A DNA stretch of 64,000 nt from Trichosphaerium sp. ATCC 40318 (GCA_038496445.1 JALMLS010000448.1:186001-250000), one strand, 5' to 3'. Numbered from the stretch's first letter, positions 44,677 through 57,516 are shown. Notes: generated by a model not told the origin, from the letters alone. Translations and numbers: made by a program.

Positions 44677-47600
44677 ATGTCAGAAACGATAGAATCTTGT
44701 GCTGTAAGTTGACATTTAGGTTTATGTCAAGCTAATACGCTTAGATCGTATTGTTACCGTATGAGATACTTCTTAAAGTGCTAAATAGGTACTATCAGTA
44801 ATAAACAACACAAACAGTTAACAGTTAAAATAGCGTACTTATTAATGCGTGCAAATCGCGCCTCGCCTCGGTAATAACCCTATCCTCTGTTTGCAGGTGA
44901 CTTTAATTCAAAAAGATCTGAACGTCAACGTTTTTTTCTAGAGAGTGGCGTAATGTGTGTACAACTCACTACTGGACACGTATGGATCTTACTAAAGCGA
45001 AACTGAGCCAAAAAGCACTAGAATCGATGTGCCATGACAGGTACAGCTAAAAGAAGGGAAACAAAGTTGGTTTTCTTTTTTAGTAACTTCTCGCTTCTAG
45101 AGCACATGTTCTACAGCATCTCATTCTATCTGGTGTTGAGTTGGAAAATCCAATAACTTTAATGAAACTCGCTCCAAACTTGGAAACTTTAGACCTGAGC
45201 AACTGCAACTTTGCACTACCACAAGTAAAATTAGGCACGTGATTTTCGAAAGATTTTTTTATTTTGCATCACGTGCTTACAGCTCAAACACAGGCGGTGC
45301 TTGGTATTTTTTTCCTCAAGGAAAACATTTAAAAACGCTATACCTTACAAACACAATGTGGGCCCGGCGTAAACCGTTCCATGAACGCAAGGAGTTTGGC
45401 TATTTATTTATTAAACTGATTTCTCACGTACCTAACTTAAAACGACTTTATGCTGGTGGTATGTCAGGCGTTTTTATAGAAATGAATGAGCTATGTGGTA
45501 AGTTACCACAGTTGGAGTTATTGGTAAGTTTTGAACAAATGAGTGGGTTGTATTGACGTTTTGTTTTAAAGGATATCACGTACACAAATAGGTCTAAGCC
45601 ACCTGCAATTAAGTACATTAAAAAGTTGAAAACTCTATTTGTTGATAATGCATTCTATAAACGTACAATAGAAGAGTATGTTCATTTTTCTTGTACAAAC
45701 ATATTTATTGCTAACATACATGTCATTTGTTTTTAGAGCAATTAAAGGAAAAAAAGATGATTTGAATGTAATTGTTTATGACATTTGTAAATGGGAAATT
45801 GGAGAGATTGAAGTATATGCAAGGTATTTGAAGAGAATGATTCTTAGTGGTACGTAATTACTCTAGCAAAACAATTAGTTGTAACGAACCATATCATTAT
45901 GTGGAGTGCTTGTGGTACCACTGGACAAATTCTTCTAAAATGTGTTGAAAGAGTTGAATGTACTTTGAGTTTTTTGTAGTGACGGCCTTTAGGTGCTGAT
46001 AAAGGATTACTACATGGCACAAGTACAAACTCCCTTGGAATTTTAGATGGTTTAACTATAGCGTATTTACGTTCCACCTACCTAACAGACCAGCAAGTAT
46101 TACTTGATTTTCTTCATTTTTTCTTAAGAACTGAAGAAAATAACAAACGTGCATGGGTTCGTTTTTCACGCTCGCTTATGTTTCTTTAAACCAACCTGAA
46201 CTCACCAAACAATTAATAGGCTCGCGATAAACTTCTTTATATGTCTCCTAAAATTATAAACGAAGTAGCAGCCAGCCGTGTTACTGATGGAAGTGACTTG
46301 GAATTATTGAAAATACTTATTTCAAACTATGGTGTTAACTGTAACCTAAAATATCAGGGCTCCACACCTTTTTGTGTAGCTATAAGACGTAATAAGGTTA
46401 AACGCGCAAAGTTCCTCCTAAATAACTGTAAAGATAAAGTTGGTGCTGTGCGTTCATTTTCTTGCTTTTTTCTTCTTTTAAGAAAAGGTTCTTTTTGCTG
46501 ATGGTTTTGTTTTTTGTGTAGATTTATGATGCACTGAAGCATGACGTTGTGGATGGGTTCCATGCATCAAGAACGATAAAAGTAGCTCAAGAGTGTGGCG
46601 TGGATATTACAAAACCTACACTTGATACTGGATCAACAGTTCTTCATCTAGCAGCACAACATCTACAAGAACATCAACTTAAAGTACTTGTATGTACTGT
46701 TTACGTCTTGTGGAGATAAACTCAATGAGCTCATTACTCTTATGCTTCTCCTAACTTGTTATTATTACAGCTGAGAAGTGGTATTGATGTTAATCATGTA
46801 AACTTTGCAGGAGAAACAGCTTTATCGTTAGTTTGTGCAGTACGGCTAATTACTTTTGTCATCAAGCATAGTTCTCTAACAACATTCTGTTTATTAAGAA
46901 ACCTGAAGGACTTAAAAGCACACAAGTACTTCTAGAAGCAGGAGCCGATCCAAACCTAGTACGTTTTTGGTTTTGTTACTTATGTACATATATCGCTTAT
47001 CGGAGTAATAGGGCAGGACATCACTTCTTATGGGTATCGAGAGTAAGGAAATGTGCCAATTGCTTATAAGGTATGGTGCAGAAGTAAATTATAAAGATAA
47101 ACGAGGAAGGACACCTTTAGCTGTGGCTGCATATGAAGGGTTAGTTTTATTTTTTGGTTTGAGTTGCCCTTAACATACTTTTTTTAGGTTGGGTGAGATT
47201 GTAACTGTACTTCTCGAATCTGGTGCAACACTTACAGATAGTTTTGGGGAAAAGAAAGATGTCACTTACATGGGTGTATGTCGTTTTAACTTAATGACTC
47301 TAGAAGCTGACAATTTCTTAGCTTGCTTTGAGAACACAACACTTCGGAACGCCTTCAGTAGAAACCTTACATAAAGGAACACCTTGGACTAAATTAGACC
47401 ATATACTATGCGAATTTGATAGATTCGGATTGAAACCTGCAAAAAAAATGCCAATATCGTATGTGAAACTCATTCATTGCCTGTTTTTTCTTTTTTAGTG
47501 TTATTGTCTGACATGATTACCTTAAGACCTGAAGATCTAGCGCATAGAGTAACAACTGTTGATGGTCTAGAAGCTGCACAAAAGTTTGTTGTTATAGAAC

Positions 47601-48471
47601 GTACAAGAGATAAAAAGAAAGCATTAGATGAACTTTCATATGTGCATGCTTGTAGAAACTTCAACTTGCTCAAGCTACTGCTTAACAACTTTTATCCTTT
47701 TAAATTGGAAGAGGTACTTTTTATTCACAGTTATGATCCTAAAATATCTCTAAAACTGAAGTAACATCCACGTGGGACTAATATTTTTTCATCTATTTTT
47801 TAGCTTACTAATAATATTGGCGATACTCTTTTACATACAATTGCACGTCGATGGATAGTTTCAGAGGAAGGTTTTCGTTGTGTTTGGGATGCTTTACCTT
47901 CATGCCATAATATACCGAATAAAAGAGGAATGACACCTTTTCTTATTGCATGTGGTAACTCAGAATCTGCTGGACTGGTAAACCAACATATTTTTTTAAT
48001 CTTGTTTTGTTGACTTTTTTTTTCTAGGTAGTCATGGACTTGATGCTGGATTCAGCAACAGATGCAAGCGCAAGATCAGGTATTATAAAAGATCTTATTA
48101 GTCAAAGAGATAATGAAGGAAACTCTCCACTTCATTTAGCAACGACACTTTATTGTACGCTTTTTACTTCATCTTTTCCTTCTTACCACTTTTTAATGAA
48201 ATTACAAAAAATCACGTGATTTATCATGTTTTTTTTTCTTATGCGAGGTTTATCAGTTGATTGTTTTGACTTAACTAATACATATTGAATAGCACATAAA
48301 CTGGCTCAACGACTTCTTGAGTTAGGACATGAGCCTTATCCTGTAAATTACAATGGTAAGGCACCTTCTCAATTAATAAATGGAAATATAAAACTGGGAT
48401 CTGAATTTTTGGCGTCATTGAAAAGAATGCAGGTTGCTGCACAAAAAGATACTTCACAAGATATTTTGTGA
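44677..48471 (+). CDS. F-box-like / LRR / ankyrin repeat protein
   Basis: Some 17 exons from ATG 44677 (MSETIESCA). The N-terminal part reads WRNVCTTHYWTRMDL, F-box-like, then leucine-rich repeats (LQHLILSGVELENPITLMKL, NLETLDLSNCNFALP, KTLYLTNTMW, NLKRLYAGGMSGVFIE, LELLDITYTNRSKPPAIKYI). From about 46240 the exons carry ankyrin repeats: GSTPFCVAIRRNKVKRAKFL, GSTVLHLAAQHLQEHQLKVL, NHVNFAGETALS, LIRYGAEVNYKDKRGRTPLA, IGDTLLHTIARRWI, RGMTPFLIACGNSESAGL, NEGNSPLHLATTL. TGA 48469-48471. An F-box plus repeats suggests an SCF substrate receptor (inference). A split into two genes near 46180 is possible but the frame joins smoothly. Confidence 0.72.
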
Positions 48472-48868
48472 CTTATCCTATTTAAAATAAATTACACAAC
48501 ACTTAGTGAAACATGTTTATATATGTACATCTTATGCCATTACTCTGTAAACACATAAACTACCATTATGGATGTAAGATTCTACAATACATCAATGGGA
48601 AGAAAGCGGATCACTCATTGACTAAACTTGGCGCTTATTTGAATCAACTCAATAGATATCGAAAAGAAAACTGTGTGGTGAAAAAAAAACAGTAATCAGG
48701 AGCCATACCACCTTTGTTTGACGATGCTACCATTGTCTGAAGTTAATATGCTATTGTAAGGTTGCATCTTGGCTTCTATGGTATACTACCAACAACACAA
48801 TCAATCAAGACAAATCAAATGTTAAGGTGCACATTTATTATTACTTTACCGAACAGAAAGATGTTTAT
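48472..48868. other. Convergent intergenic stretch
   Basis: Between two convergent genes. Short ATG frames (48513-48695) have no similarity to anything I know. Confidence 0.45.
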
Positions 48869-49583
48869 TTACACGATTCTATTTTTCGTTCCATTTTTCG
48901 CTTTCCATTTATCATATCGCTGGCCGTTAGTGAGCCACATATAACCACCAGTTCGTATCTTTCCTTTAACATAAATCCTACGCAAACACAACTGTCCGTT
49001 GGAATAATACCAATAGAAGTCTCCATGTCGTTTACCATTTTTGTAGTGATACAGCGCCTTGAGTATTCCTGATTTATACCAAAGCCTACAACGTCCATCT
49101 TTAATACCTGACGTGTAGTTACACTCCTTTGTGACGATGTTTACATTAGCGGTTGAACCAGTATTCCACCGCTTCCATAGCCCTTGTTTTCGAAAACTTG
49201 TATCAAATCTGGTTGTTAGAGCGGTTTGCTTGCAAAGTTGAGCCCATTTTGGGTAAACGTCACGCGAAGAGTTCATAAACATATACTGAACTTCTAGAGG
49301 TAGTTGAAGTATCAAACACGTGCTATATGAATCGACAATTGGTGAAGTCCTAAAGGCCGAAAATAAGTAAAAAAATCGTACGATCAGATTGATTGATTTT
49401 CCTTTCGGAGTTTTCGTACCTCTTGGTTTCACAAATGAGTTTTGAAGAGGTAGATTTCTTAAACGACGCTAATCTGCTCGTAACCATACGAGGGATGAAC
49501 GATAGCGAAAAAACTTTCCGAGTATTCTGATTTATTTTATTGTTCTTGCTTGCCTTCTCCGATACTTTCGTATTGGTTTCCAT
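48869..49583 (-). CDS. F-box-like MORN_2 (YwqK-type) repeat protein
   Basis: Two exons. ATG 49583 (METNTKVSEKASKNNKINQN) leads to a basic N-terminus, then across an intron to an F-box-like segment CLILQLPLEVQYMFMNSSRD. The C-terminal half has W/G/Y-rich strands: GIKDGRCRLWYKSGILKALY, HYKNGKRHGDFYWYYSNGQL, CLRRIYVKGKIRTGGYMW. That pattern (G-x-x-x-G-x-x-x-x-W/F-Y-x-x-G-x-L) is the MORN_2/YwqK repeat, widespread in amoeba genomes, giant viruses and bacteria. Function unknown; binding role likely. Confidence 0.7.
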
Positions 49584-49915
49584 TATACTTTCAGCTACGC
49601 GAAGAAAGGAGATGATTCTTCGCTTGTAACGTTTTGAAAATATAAGACTATTCGAGTTGTGAAACGGATTGAAAACAGGAGGACGTTTTACAAGCTGAGG
49701 CTTGTGTTGTATATGAAACGCAAAACGTGCTCGAGTAAAGTAAAACCTAGCCAAATAAACCAAACAAACATGGATTGAAAACGATCAATTACTCTTGGAG
49801 GCTATTCACGCAAACTGTAAGCAAATTGCCTTGCCGTTGTACTTTCTTATTTATTATAGGTAGAGGTAAGCAGAACAGGAAGGTTATTTTCTGAAAACAC
49901 TAAGTACTTTATTAT

Positions 49916-51815
49916 TTACACTTTGTTCAAACATTTGCTTAATTCTGAAACTATTCCTCTTATTCTATCATCAACGTGCTGATATCCACCACCATTCTGA
50001 ACATAAGCAACTGCTATTTGCTTCTCTACATTCCATCCCCAGAAAGAACCACCTAGAAGAAAAGAAAGTTACAAACAAAGATGGCTACAAGCTGCAGTAC
50101 CTTTTCCACAACCACCAGTAAAAGGTATGTCAAACCATTCGTCCAGGTTTCTGAACCCTCCTTTTGTCCATATAAGTTTACCACCCATAACTCTATCATA
50201 TTTAGGACCTGTGTGCTCATTCATCTGGAAAGACAATGAGTACTAAAAAACAAGTATTCACACGAACTGCTGTTATTTGCTCTTCACTTAGGAGTTTATG
50301 GTTTGTCTCCTTATCAGTTCCGCCCATAGCCACAACATTAGCTATACGCGCGAGGCTCTTTGCATTTGTTAGAGCTCCACAAGAAGGTAACTCAGCTCTC
50401 ATGCGAGTCCATTTCTTCTCAACAATCTCTGATAAAGAAGAAAAGTAAGAACGTGCAAAAAAGAAACAAAAGTTGAGAATAAAAGACACCAACCATTAAC
50501 AAGAATTGATCGTTCTCTTGGTATGAAATCAGTTTCATATCCAGGAATAAGAAAAGCATAAGAAAGATACCTTAATGAACATATAAGTACTACAACGAGA
50601 ACGAAAAAATAAAACCCACGTGACTATTTTTTCTTTGACTTACGTTTCGCTTTTTTTATCCAATACCAGTTTAGGCATAGTGTACTTTAAAAACTTCATA
50701 CTTTTGTCCAAGTAATTTTCAGGTAGTAAAAGCTTTGGTGCAACGTTTGCAGCAAACCACACAGGTGAGATATCATGAAACTCTGAAACACGTTCCAAAA
50801 CATCTTTTTCGATTTCTGGATCTTGTGGGATACCAAGAATATAGTCAACATTACCAAGTGGCTCTGTTATTTCCTCTGTAATAAATTTCCCCAAACTTGC
50901 AAGATTGAATTAGAACTTGAAGAAGGTACAACGATCGATTCGTTTCTTCTTCAAAATAGCATACCTGCGCTTCTTTGGGTCTACTCGGCGTACAAGTTCA
51001 TTTATATAAAACCCACGTGAAATAGCTATAAATATTAATACGAAATTAATAGATTGAGGACTATAACATACCATGATAAGCATATTCAGGGTCTTCCTTC
51101 CTAAAACATGAACGTGTTAAAACCTAAAATCGTGTCTAAGCAAATACCACGTGCCTTGGTTGATTTCGCTTTTGTGAAGCCAAACGTGATGCCAATACAT
51201 CCAAGTCACATAGTTCATCAACTGATATTGCAGGAGGGTCAATCATGTGTAAATCAGCCTGCATCATAAGAAGCTCTTCAACTGTTATATCCTCCTTTCC
51301 AGCACAAGAAAATTCAGGCCAATGCTTTCCGACTTTATCACTTCCTTTGAGCAAACCTCTATCAATTAGCATATTTACGGCTAAAGCTGACTGTAAAAGT
51401 AATGAGCACGTGATAAAACGTTGTTTACAATATTTAGGTTATACCATTGCTTTACAGCTTGACCATACGATGCTGAGTGAATCTAGGTCGAAGGTACCAG
51501 GTTCACTACCACTAGAACGGTTTTTCGTTCCGCCATACAGCTCTACGACCTTTTCTCCTTTTACTACAATTGAAGGTCATTACGTTGCGTATTTTTTCGC
51601 TTTTCGCACCGTATATAACCACTGCAGCACCTACTTCATGGTTTCTATCAAAGTTTTGTTGGAATTTGTCCTTTACGCTCTCAAACCCTGACGCAATATT
51701 CCCTTGCACCTTAGGTCTACATAATTGGCGTTAAATTAGAATACACGTTATCAGTTATCAATTCTTACGTTTGCTTCCAAAACAATGAGGACAACGGGTT
51801 AACAGACCCAAACAT
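49916..51815 (-). CDS. Serine beta-lactamase-like (class C/EstB-type) protein
   Basis: About eight exons from ATG 51815 (MFGSVNPLSSLFWKQT), then VQGNIASGFESVKDKFQQNF, DRNHEVGAAVVIY. Catalytic block: SLSIVWSSCKAMAALAVNML with an S-x-x-K (SSCK), followed by LIDRGLLKGSDKVGKHWPEF and DITVEELLMMQADL. The tyrosine motif region is YHGISRGFYINELVRRVDPK. Later blocks are RAELPSCGALTNAKSLARIA with VVAMGGT and, near the end, GGSFWGWNVEKQIAVAYVQN with YQHVDDRIRG. This is the animal/protist LACT (lactamase-domain) type rather than an antibiotic-resistance enzyme; members act as esterases or peptidases. TAA 49918-49916. N-terminus short, no clear targeting signal. Confidence 0.85.
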
Positions 51816-52127
51816 AGCGACTTTTGGTTTAGTGAGCTCCTTAACGGCAATATCTAAGTAAACGCCTTGAAAATGACGTGGCTGCTTCAGTAAACGTCTT
51901 GTAGTGACCACGTTGCGATAACGCTTCGGATATTTAAGTAAAACCTTTTGATGAGAATAACTACAATTTACGGTTGGCTTGGACGCCTCACGTGATCTAC
52001 AACGTTCTAGGAAGTGATATTTTAGTCTTACGCGCCCTATCGGGAACATATAGTTGCTTAAAAGCAAGAATGGCTATCCGAAAGTGTTTGACTTGAGTCT
52101 CAAGTGTCAGAACTCTCAGAAAGCACC

Positions 52128-53987
52128 ATGTCATTATGCGATTCATTTGGACTTCCTGTTACCACTGGTACGCTGTTTTAAGGTTTACATAAGTATTAAT
52201 ACGGCCATAGACCAACAAGAGGTTGTTGATGTCATTAACAAATACACAAACGCACTCTTACACTATAAATGGGGTGCTGATATTATTTGGAAGACGGAAT
52301 GGAATGATCCGCTGCCAAATATCTTTTCAGCCATGCTAGCAATGTTTTCTATCGGTACATGCGTTGAAGACGCCCTGAAAGTACTAACCACAACGTTACA
52401 AGGTTGGAATGACTCATTCCGTCAAAAAGCTAAGGATTACATCTTAAAGGCTTCAAAACGTATAAGCACTGCCAATCAACGCGAAAAATTATACTACAGT
52501 GCGTGTCAAAGTTGGATGAATGGAGATATTTCAGGAGCAATCACAAGTCATGAACAAATTGCTGATTTGTTTCCAACTGACATCTTCTCGGCGTGGGTAG
52601 CAAACGTGCACGTACGTATGACCGCAACCAAAGCATATTCCACCGTATAGTGTACTTACATAACACTAGTGCCTTTACAACGGTTCACAGGATCGTATGT
52701 TGACGTTAATGAGAAAAGTTTTTGATGAAAAAAAATATCTTTCTTATGGATTACGTGCTTTTGCTGAAGAGGAGAAGAATAATTTTAAAATAGCTGAGGA
52801 TCTAGGAAAGAAGGTGTGACTTAGTCTTTGGTTGCCGCTTCCCTCATTTACTTACTCTGGTTAGGGTACTAGTATGGCACCTGATAAGTGTCATCCATGG
52901 GCACACCACGCTGTTTGTCATGTATGTAATGATATAAAGAGTAACTAGTTTGTTTTCTTATTGCTTTAGGTCCTTGATTCAAGAGGAAGGGTTGAGGAAG
53001 GTATAGAATGGATGGAGTCTTTATGTCATACGTGGGAAGGTTGTAATTCATTCATGTATACTCATAACTGGTACGCTTAAGAGCTTCTTTTTTTCTTTTT
53101 TTATCAAAGAGTTGGCTTAAAATTATGAAGGTGGCACATGTCCTTGTTGTATATGGAGAAGGAATTAGTAGACGAAAAACAGGTTATGGAGGTTTACAAT
53201 GGTAAGATATGGGGCGAAAAAGAGTGGCATGCTGATCCAGAAGTAATTGCAAACGCAAGTATGTTGATAAGCTTTTTCTTCTTTCTTGTACGTTTTTGGG
53301 TTACCATCTCTTAGTTGGCTTATTATGGAGGCTTGAATTACGTACAGGATCTCCTGTTAGTTTATGGGAGAACTTAGCTGATAGCATCGCACCTAAAATA
53401 AAACAACACGTGCAACGTATTGTAGCTATTTTATCTCAAAAACACTATGTACCGCCTTTGTTCTCTTTCTCATCGTCTCTAGCTTTCCTCGATTTACACT
53501 ATTGTTATGCTTTGGCTAGAGCGGGTAAAACAGAAAGACTAGATGAGCTCAGGTTAGGCTTCAGACCTAGAAATGTTATATCTTAATCAAAACCTAGAAC
53601 ATCGATGGTTGAACATTATGCAAGCACCAATACTCACGCACTAGGTAATAAAATATTACCAGTTGGTGATGCTATCATGGCCCACGCTAGTGGAAATTTT
53701 GAGGATGCCTATAAGCACTTTAAAACGTGCAATGAAGGTATGTGAGAGGCAATCACGTGGTATCTTTTAACACGTCGTTTTTCTTATTTTTTTTTAAAGG
53801 TGATGTTCTATCAATTGGTGGTTCTAATGCACAGCGTCGTCCTTTTGAAATGACACTAGTTGATGTATTAATTAAAACAGGGCGTTATGGAGAGGCTTTA
53901 CCTATCCTCACGGAAAGAGAGAAGATTGAAACGAATCCTGTTGCTACAACTAAAAAAGCTCTTGAGATCATACATAAAAATATGTAA
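52128..53987 (+). CDS. TTC38-like tetratricopeptide repeat protein
   Basis: ATG 52128 gives MSLCDSFGLPVTT, then (exon from 52211) DQQEVVDVINKYTNALLHYK, the usual TTC38 opening (D-x-x-G-x-P-x-T-T ... AV/INxYxxALL). The helical repeat body follows: EWNDPLPNIFSAMLAMFSIG, VLTTTLQGWNDSFRQKAKDY, HEQIADLFPTDIFSAWVAN, LRAFAEEEKNNFKIAEDLGK, HPWAHHAVCHVLDSRGRVEE, GIEWMESLCHTWEGCNSFMY, THNWWHMSLLYMEKELVDEK. It ends LVDVLIKTGRYGEALPILTE ... IIHKNM, TAA 53985-53987. About ten exons, near 500 residues. The family is soluble and of unknown function. Confidence 0.87.
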
Positions 53988-54273
53988 TTCCTTTCGTTAC
54001 ATAAAGTATAGTTGCCTGACTGTACCAGTTTTAATGACTACTATAGCTGGTATCAACGTTGGTACAAGGTACTACTCCACTTTGGTACTTTGTAAGAGTG
54101 GCAGTGCGCCGTTAGCCTAATCTGAAACGACACAAAAATAAAACGTGGCAGAAAGGCAGGGAGGGGTAGTATAAATTGAGAGGATCAAAAAAAGGGACTT
54201 GGTTCTCAATAATTTAAGATCACTAACACAAAAAAAACCACAAAAACAATTTTCAACGATTCATTTCCAGTTA

Positions 54274-54883
54274 ATGGAAAAGTTAACACAAAAATTTAAA
54301 CCATACGTTTGTGTAGATGCTCTTTTATCAAAAAGCGTACTCCGTGTAGATTTTCTGTACTGGGTTACACAAGGTCAAATTGAACTTAAAGTTGTGTTAA
54401 GTCGTAAACGAAAGCATAAATCAAAAAAATCAAACGAATCACTATGGGAGGACTAGTAACTTGCTATTTACACTGCGTATACCCATGCTGTTCTTCTAGT
54501 GGATACACTGTACGCTGTACGTAAGCGATTAAACCATTTGTCTTTACATACCAAACTGTACACCGTTACCGCTGTTTTTCGAAGGTTAAAAATAGATAGT
54601 TGTGATTTCTAAATAACAGTTCGTTTTTATGCACTAAACTTACTCTACTTGCTTAGCAAGGGATCCTCGGGATGTAGAAAAGAATATAGAAGTAAATGAA
54701 GAGTGCTCCCCTTGTTTCAGAATTATACCTTGGATGTGTTGTTGTTGTTTGTATCCACTCTCACGCTGCTGTTCATGGCTTGATTTCAGATGGGATGCAA
54801 ACACAGGTGGTTGTGGGCATGATATGTTCTGTGCTTGTTGTGGAAAGGTTCTTCTCTTAGATTACGAGGATGGCATACCATAA
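54274..54883 (+). CDS. Small cysteine-rich protein
   Basis: Three exons: from ATG 54274 (MEKLTQKFKPYVCVDALLSK), a middle exon of about 16 nt, and a last exon to TAA 54881-54883. The first exon ends with a basic patch RKRKHKSKKSNESLWED. The last exon has 14 cysteines in about 75 residues: ECSPCFRIIPWMCCCCLYPL, SRCCSWLDFRWDANTGGCGH, DMFCACCGKVLLL. The CCCC-L and C-x2-C runs suggest either palmitoylation near a membrane or metal binding. No known family recognised. The tiny middle exon (GYTVR) makes the model less certain. Confidence 0.5.
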
Positions 54884-55090
54884 AAAAAAAAAAAAAATCA
54901 GTTTCAAAGGGACTGACTCTTCAAACTACTTGGAAGAAAATGCTCGACAACATAGTGTAAATATTTGTCTCTATGCCATAACCATAGCAGTGTTGAATGT
55001 CAAATAAAAGACAGGAACTGAGTAATATTGGATCAAACTACCCTTTCTGAACAAGTTTGTAAATTGCTGATGATTTTTATTGTATGACCA

Positions 55091-56014
55091 CTACAGTTTC
55101 AAAAATGATTGAGAGTACTCGTTGCCATAGTCATAGTTGAATATAATGTGTAAAAAAGTGAGAAACTGAAGCTTTGTAAAAGCCATTTTTACATCATTCC
55201 CGAGTTGAGGTGAAATCAATGCAAACATGTCTTTCTGAAGTGCCTCTATTTCTTCAATACCGCCTTCTATGTGCTCAATTTCACTAATAGTTGTATGTTC
55301 ATATGTGTTAGTGTACTTTTTATAAATGGCTTTATTATTGACCCAAAGAGAAATGTCAGATTTAATCTTAATGTCAAGAGGAATCCATGTAGTAGCTTTA
55401 AAAAGAAGATCTTTTTTTTCTATACTTGCTTTAACAGTAGTACTCGAACACAAACAATCGATTGCACGTATTGTAGTTTCATCTAAAACAAAGATCAGCC
55501 ACTATGTGTTATAAGAACACATACCTGCATGATGAACTGTAACAAGTTTGCCCAAAAGAACTAATTGATTTATCTGTTCTTCACTATCACAATTTGGCAT
55601 TGGAAAATCTGCTTCTGGATATAGGCTATAGTCTGTCGAATTCTCTAAAAAGTATCTCATAGACTCTATCCAGGCATTGAAATTATCTTTGAACTCCATG
55701 GTGTGCATGATTGTCGTCACTTGAGATTTTACTGTTGATAACATGTGATGTTTAGCACCTTTGTTGTTTTTGATATTTGGAAGCTTGAGCTGTTTGTTGA
55801 AGTCGTACAATGATTTTACAACTTCATTTCCATAAATACGACCCACACGATCTATGATCTTGTTTGAGAGCGATTCTAAAGGTACTTGGCACTTATTTAG
55901 CTGTACTTTCAGTTCATCATCCGTTAATGACTCCAAAGCGTCTGTACAATGGTTTGTAAGCTTTCTTATCTTCCTGGGAGGTCCGGTTGGTGACAGCGAG
56001 GCGCTACGCTTCAT
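55091..56014 (-). CDS. Unknown-family protein, copy B
   Basis: Two exons, 56014-55525 and 55482-55091 (stop), 293 residues. Opens MKRSASLSPTGPPRKIRKLT and contains NHCTDALESLTDDELKVQLN, KCQVPLESLSNKIIDRVGRI, YGNEVVKSLYDF, QINQLVLLGKLVTVHHAG at the exon end and KDMFALISPQLGNDVKMAFT near the C-terminus. Nearly identical in long stretches to copy C next door and clearly related to copy A. The intron lies after HHAG in both B and C. N-terminal KRKxRK-type cluster suggests nuclear import. A start at 56032 would add six residues; the paralogue argues for 56014. Confidence 0.82.
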
Positions 56015-56565
56015 TGTATTTAATGTAAACAATAATACTACAATGACTGCTATGATAAGGCGGTTTTAGGTTTACACCTTTCAAAAAATGATGTTTTGTA
56101 TTTCGCAGAAAAGTGTCTTTGCTTTCACCATTTTTACATTTTTTAACCGTCAGTTTTGAGTAGCATTGTACTCTACTATATACTGATAAGCGATTTAATT
56201 GTCGTCACTGTACAGCCATTAGGTGTAATTGTCTTTCACCCTTTTTATTTCCCAGAATCCCGTAAAACTAAATGACTCTCATAGCACTTTTCAGTGATTA
56301 AAAAACGGTTTCAACTTAAAATGACTTTCAGTGTATTTGGAATTGTCTTTGGTAAAGCCGTTTGTAGTATCACACACACTGGTTCCAAAGGAACTTGAAC
56401 GAACTCATGCCTTGGTTGTTGTACAAAGACAGGACAAGTGTACTTAAGGTACCTCGTAAGTTGGAAGTACTTTTTTGTAAGGCTGATATGTAACAGTTAG
56501 TACCAAGAAATTTGTAAGACAATTCACTAAGTAACCTGGAACAACAAGAATAGAATTTAGTATAT
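56015..56565. other. Spacer between tandem copies B and C
   Basis: Promoter of copy B and 3' region of copy C. I see no separate gene. Sequence is not obviously repeated on the other side of the pair. Confidence 0.5.
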
Positions 56566-57516
56566 TTATATAGCCAAGAAATTATTCAAGTCTACACTGT
56601 CATGGTTAAATATAATGTGTAAAAAAGTGAGAAACTGAAGCTTTGTAAAAGCCATGTTTACATCATTCCCGAGTTGAGGTGAAATCAATGCAAACATGTC
56701 TTTCTGAAGTGCCTCTATTTTTTCAATACCACCTGTTACCTGTTCATCTCTATCACTGTATCGCTTATATATAACCCCACCATTTTGATAAAGTGATAGC
56801 TCAAATTTAATAGTCCCATGAGGAAACCACGTAATAGATTGGAACATAAGAAATATGCCATCTTTACCTGTACCAACAGTTGCTCTAGCTTCTTTTTTAG
56901 AACAACTATCGGTGTCTATTTCTATCTTAGTTTTACCTACAACAAGATAAACAACAGGGAACATTTACCAACGATTTGCTGTGCTAGATAGTAAATAAAG
57001 TGACCACATACCCGCATGATGAACTGTAACAAGTTTGCCCAAAAGAACTAATTGATTTATCTGTTCTTCACTATCACAATTTGGCATTGGAAAATCTTCT
57101 TCTGGATCAAAACTCTCCTCATTTGGCCTATAGTCTGTCGAATTCTCTAAAAAGTATCTCATAGATTCTATCCAGGCATTGAAATTATCTTTGAACTCCA
57201 TGGTGTGCATGATTGTCGTCACTTGAGATTTTACTGTTGATAATACTTGATATTCAGCATGTTCATTTTTTCTGATATTTGGAAGCTTGAACTGTTCGTG
57301 GAAGTCGTACAATGATTTTACAACTTCATTTCCATAAATACGACCAATACGATATGTAATGTCGCTTGAGAGTGATTCTAAAGGTACTTGGCACTTATTT
57401 AGCTGTACTTTCAGTTCATCATCTGGTAATGACTCCAAAGCGTCTGTACAATGGTTTGTAAGCTTTCTTATCTTAGTAGGAGGTTTATCAAGTGATAATG
57501 AGGCTCTACGCTTCAT
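56566..57516 (-). CDS. Unknown-family protein, copy C
   Basis: Two exons, 57516-57012 and 56936-56566, about 291 residues. Same layout as copy B: MKRRASLSLDKPPTKIRKLT, DALESLPDDELKVQLNKCQV, IYGNEVVKSLYDF, NQLVLLGKLVTVHHAG, then exon 2 KTKIEIDTDSCSKKEARATV, GGIEKIEALQKDMFALISPQ, KLQFLTFLHIIFNHDSVDLN. Blocks of many consecutive identical bases with copy B mark a recent tandem duplication, while exon 2 N-terminal halves differ sharply, hinting at faster change there. Unknown function. Confidence 0.82.

Larger units (their letters stand above)
55091..57516 (-). repeat. Tandem gene duplication (copies B and C)
   Basis: Two gene-sized direct repeats on the minus strand, similar in both exons and around the intron donor, with a third, more distant copy in inverted orientation about 48 kb away (6918-7935). 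Confidence 0.85.

Noticed and set aside
48513..48695. 60-codon plus-strand ATG frame after the ankyrin gene
   Set aside because: Short, no similarity, lies in the 3' region of the ankyrin gene.
48869..49432. Toxin-antitoxin system, suggested by YwqK-type repeats
   Set aside because: MORN_2/YwqK repeats are common in eukaryotic and viral proteins; here the gene is spliced, has an F-box-like part and no toxin partner nearby.
49916..51815. Antibiotic-resistance beta-lactamase
   Set aside because: The SxxK protein is spliced and resembles eukaryotic LACT-type esterase/peptidase proteins rather than resistance enzymes.
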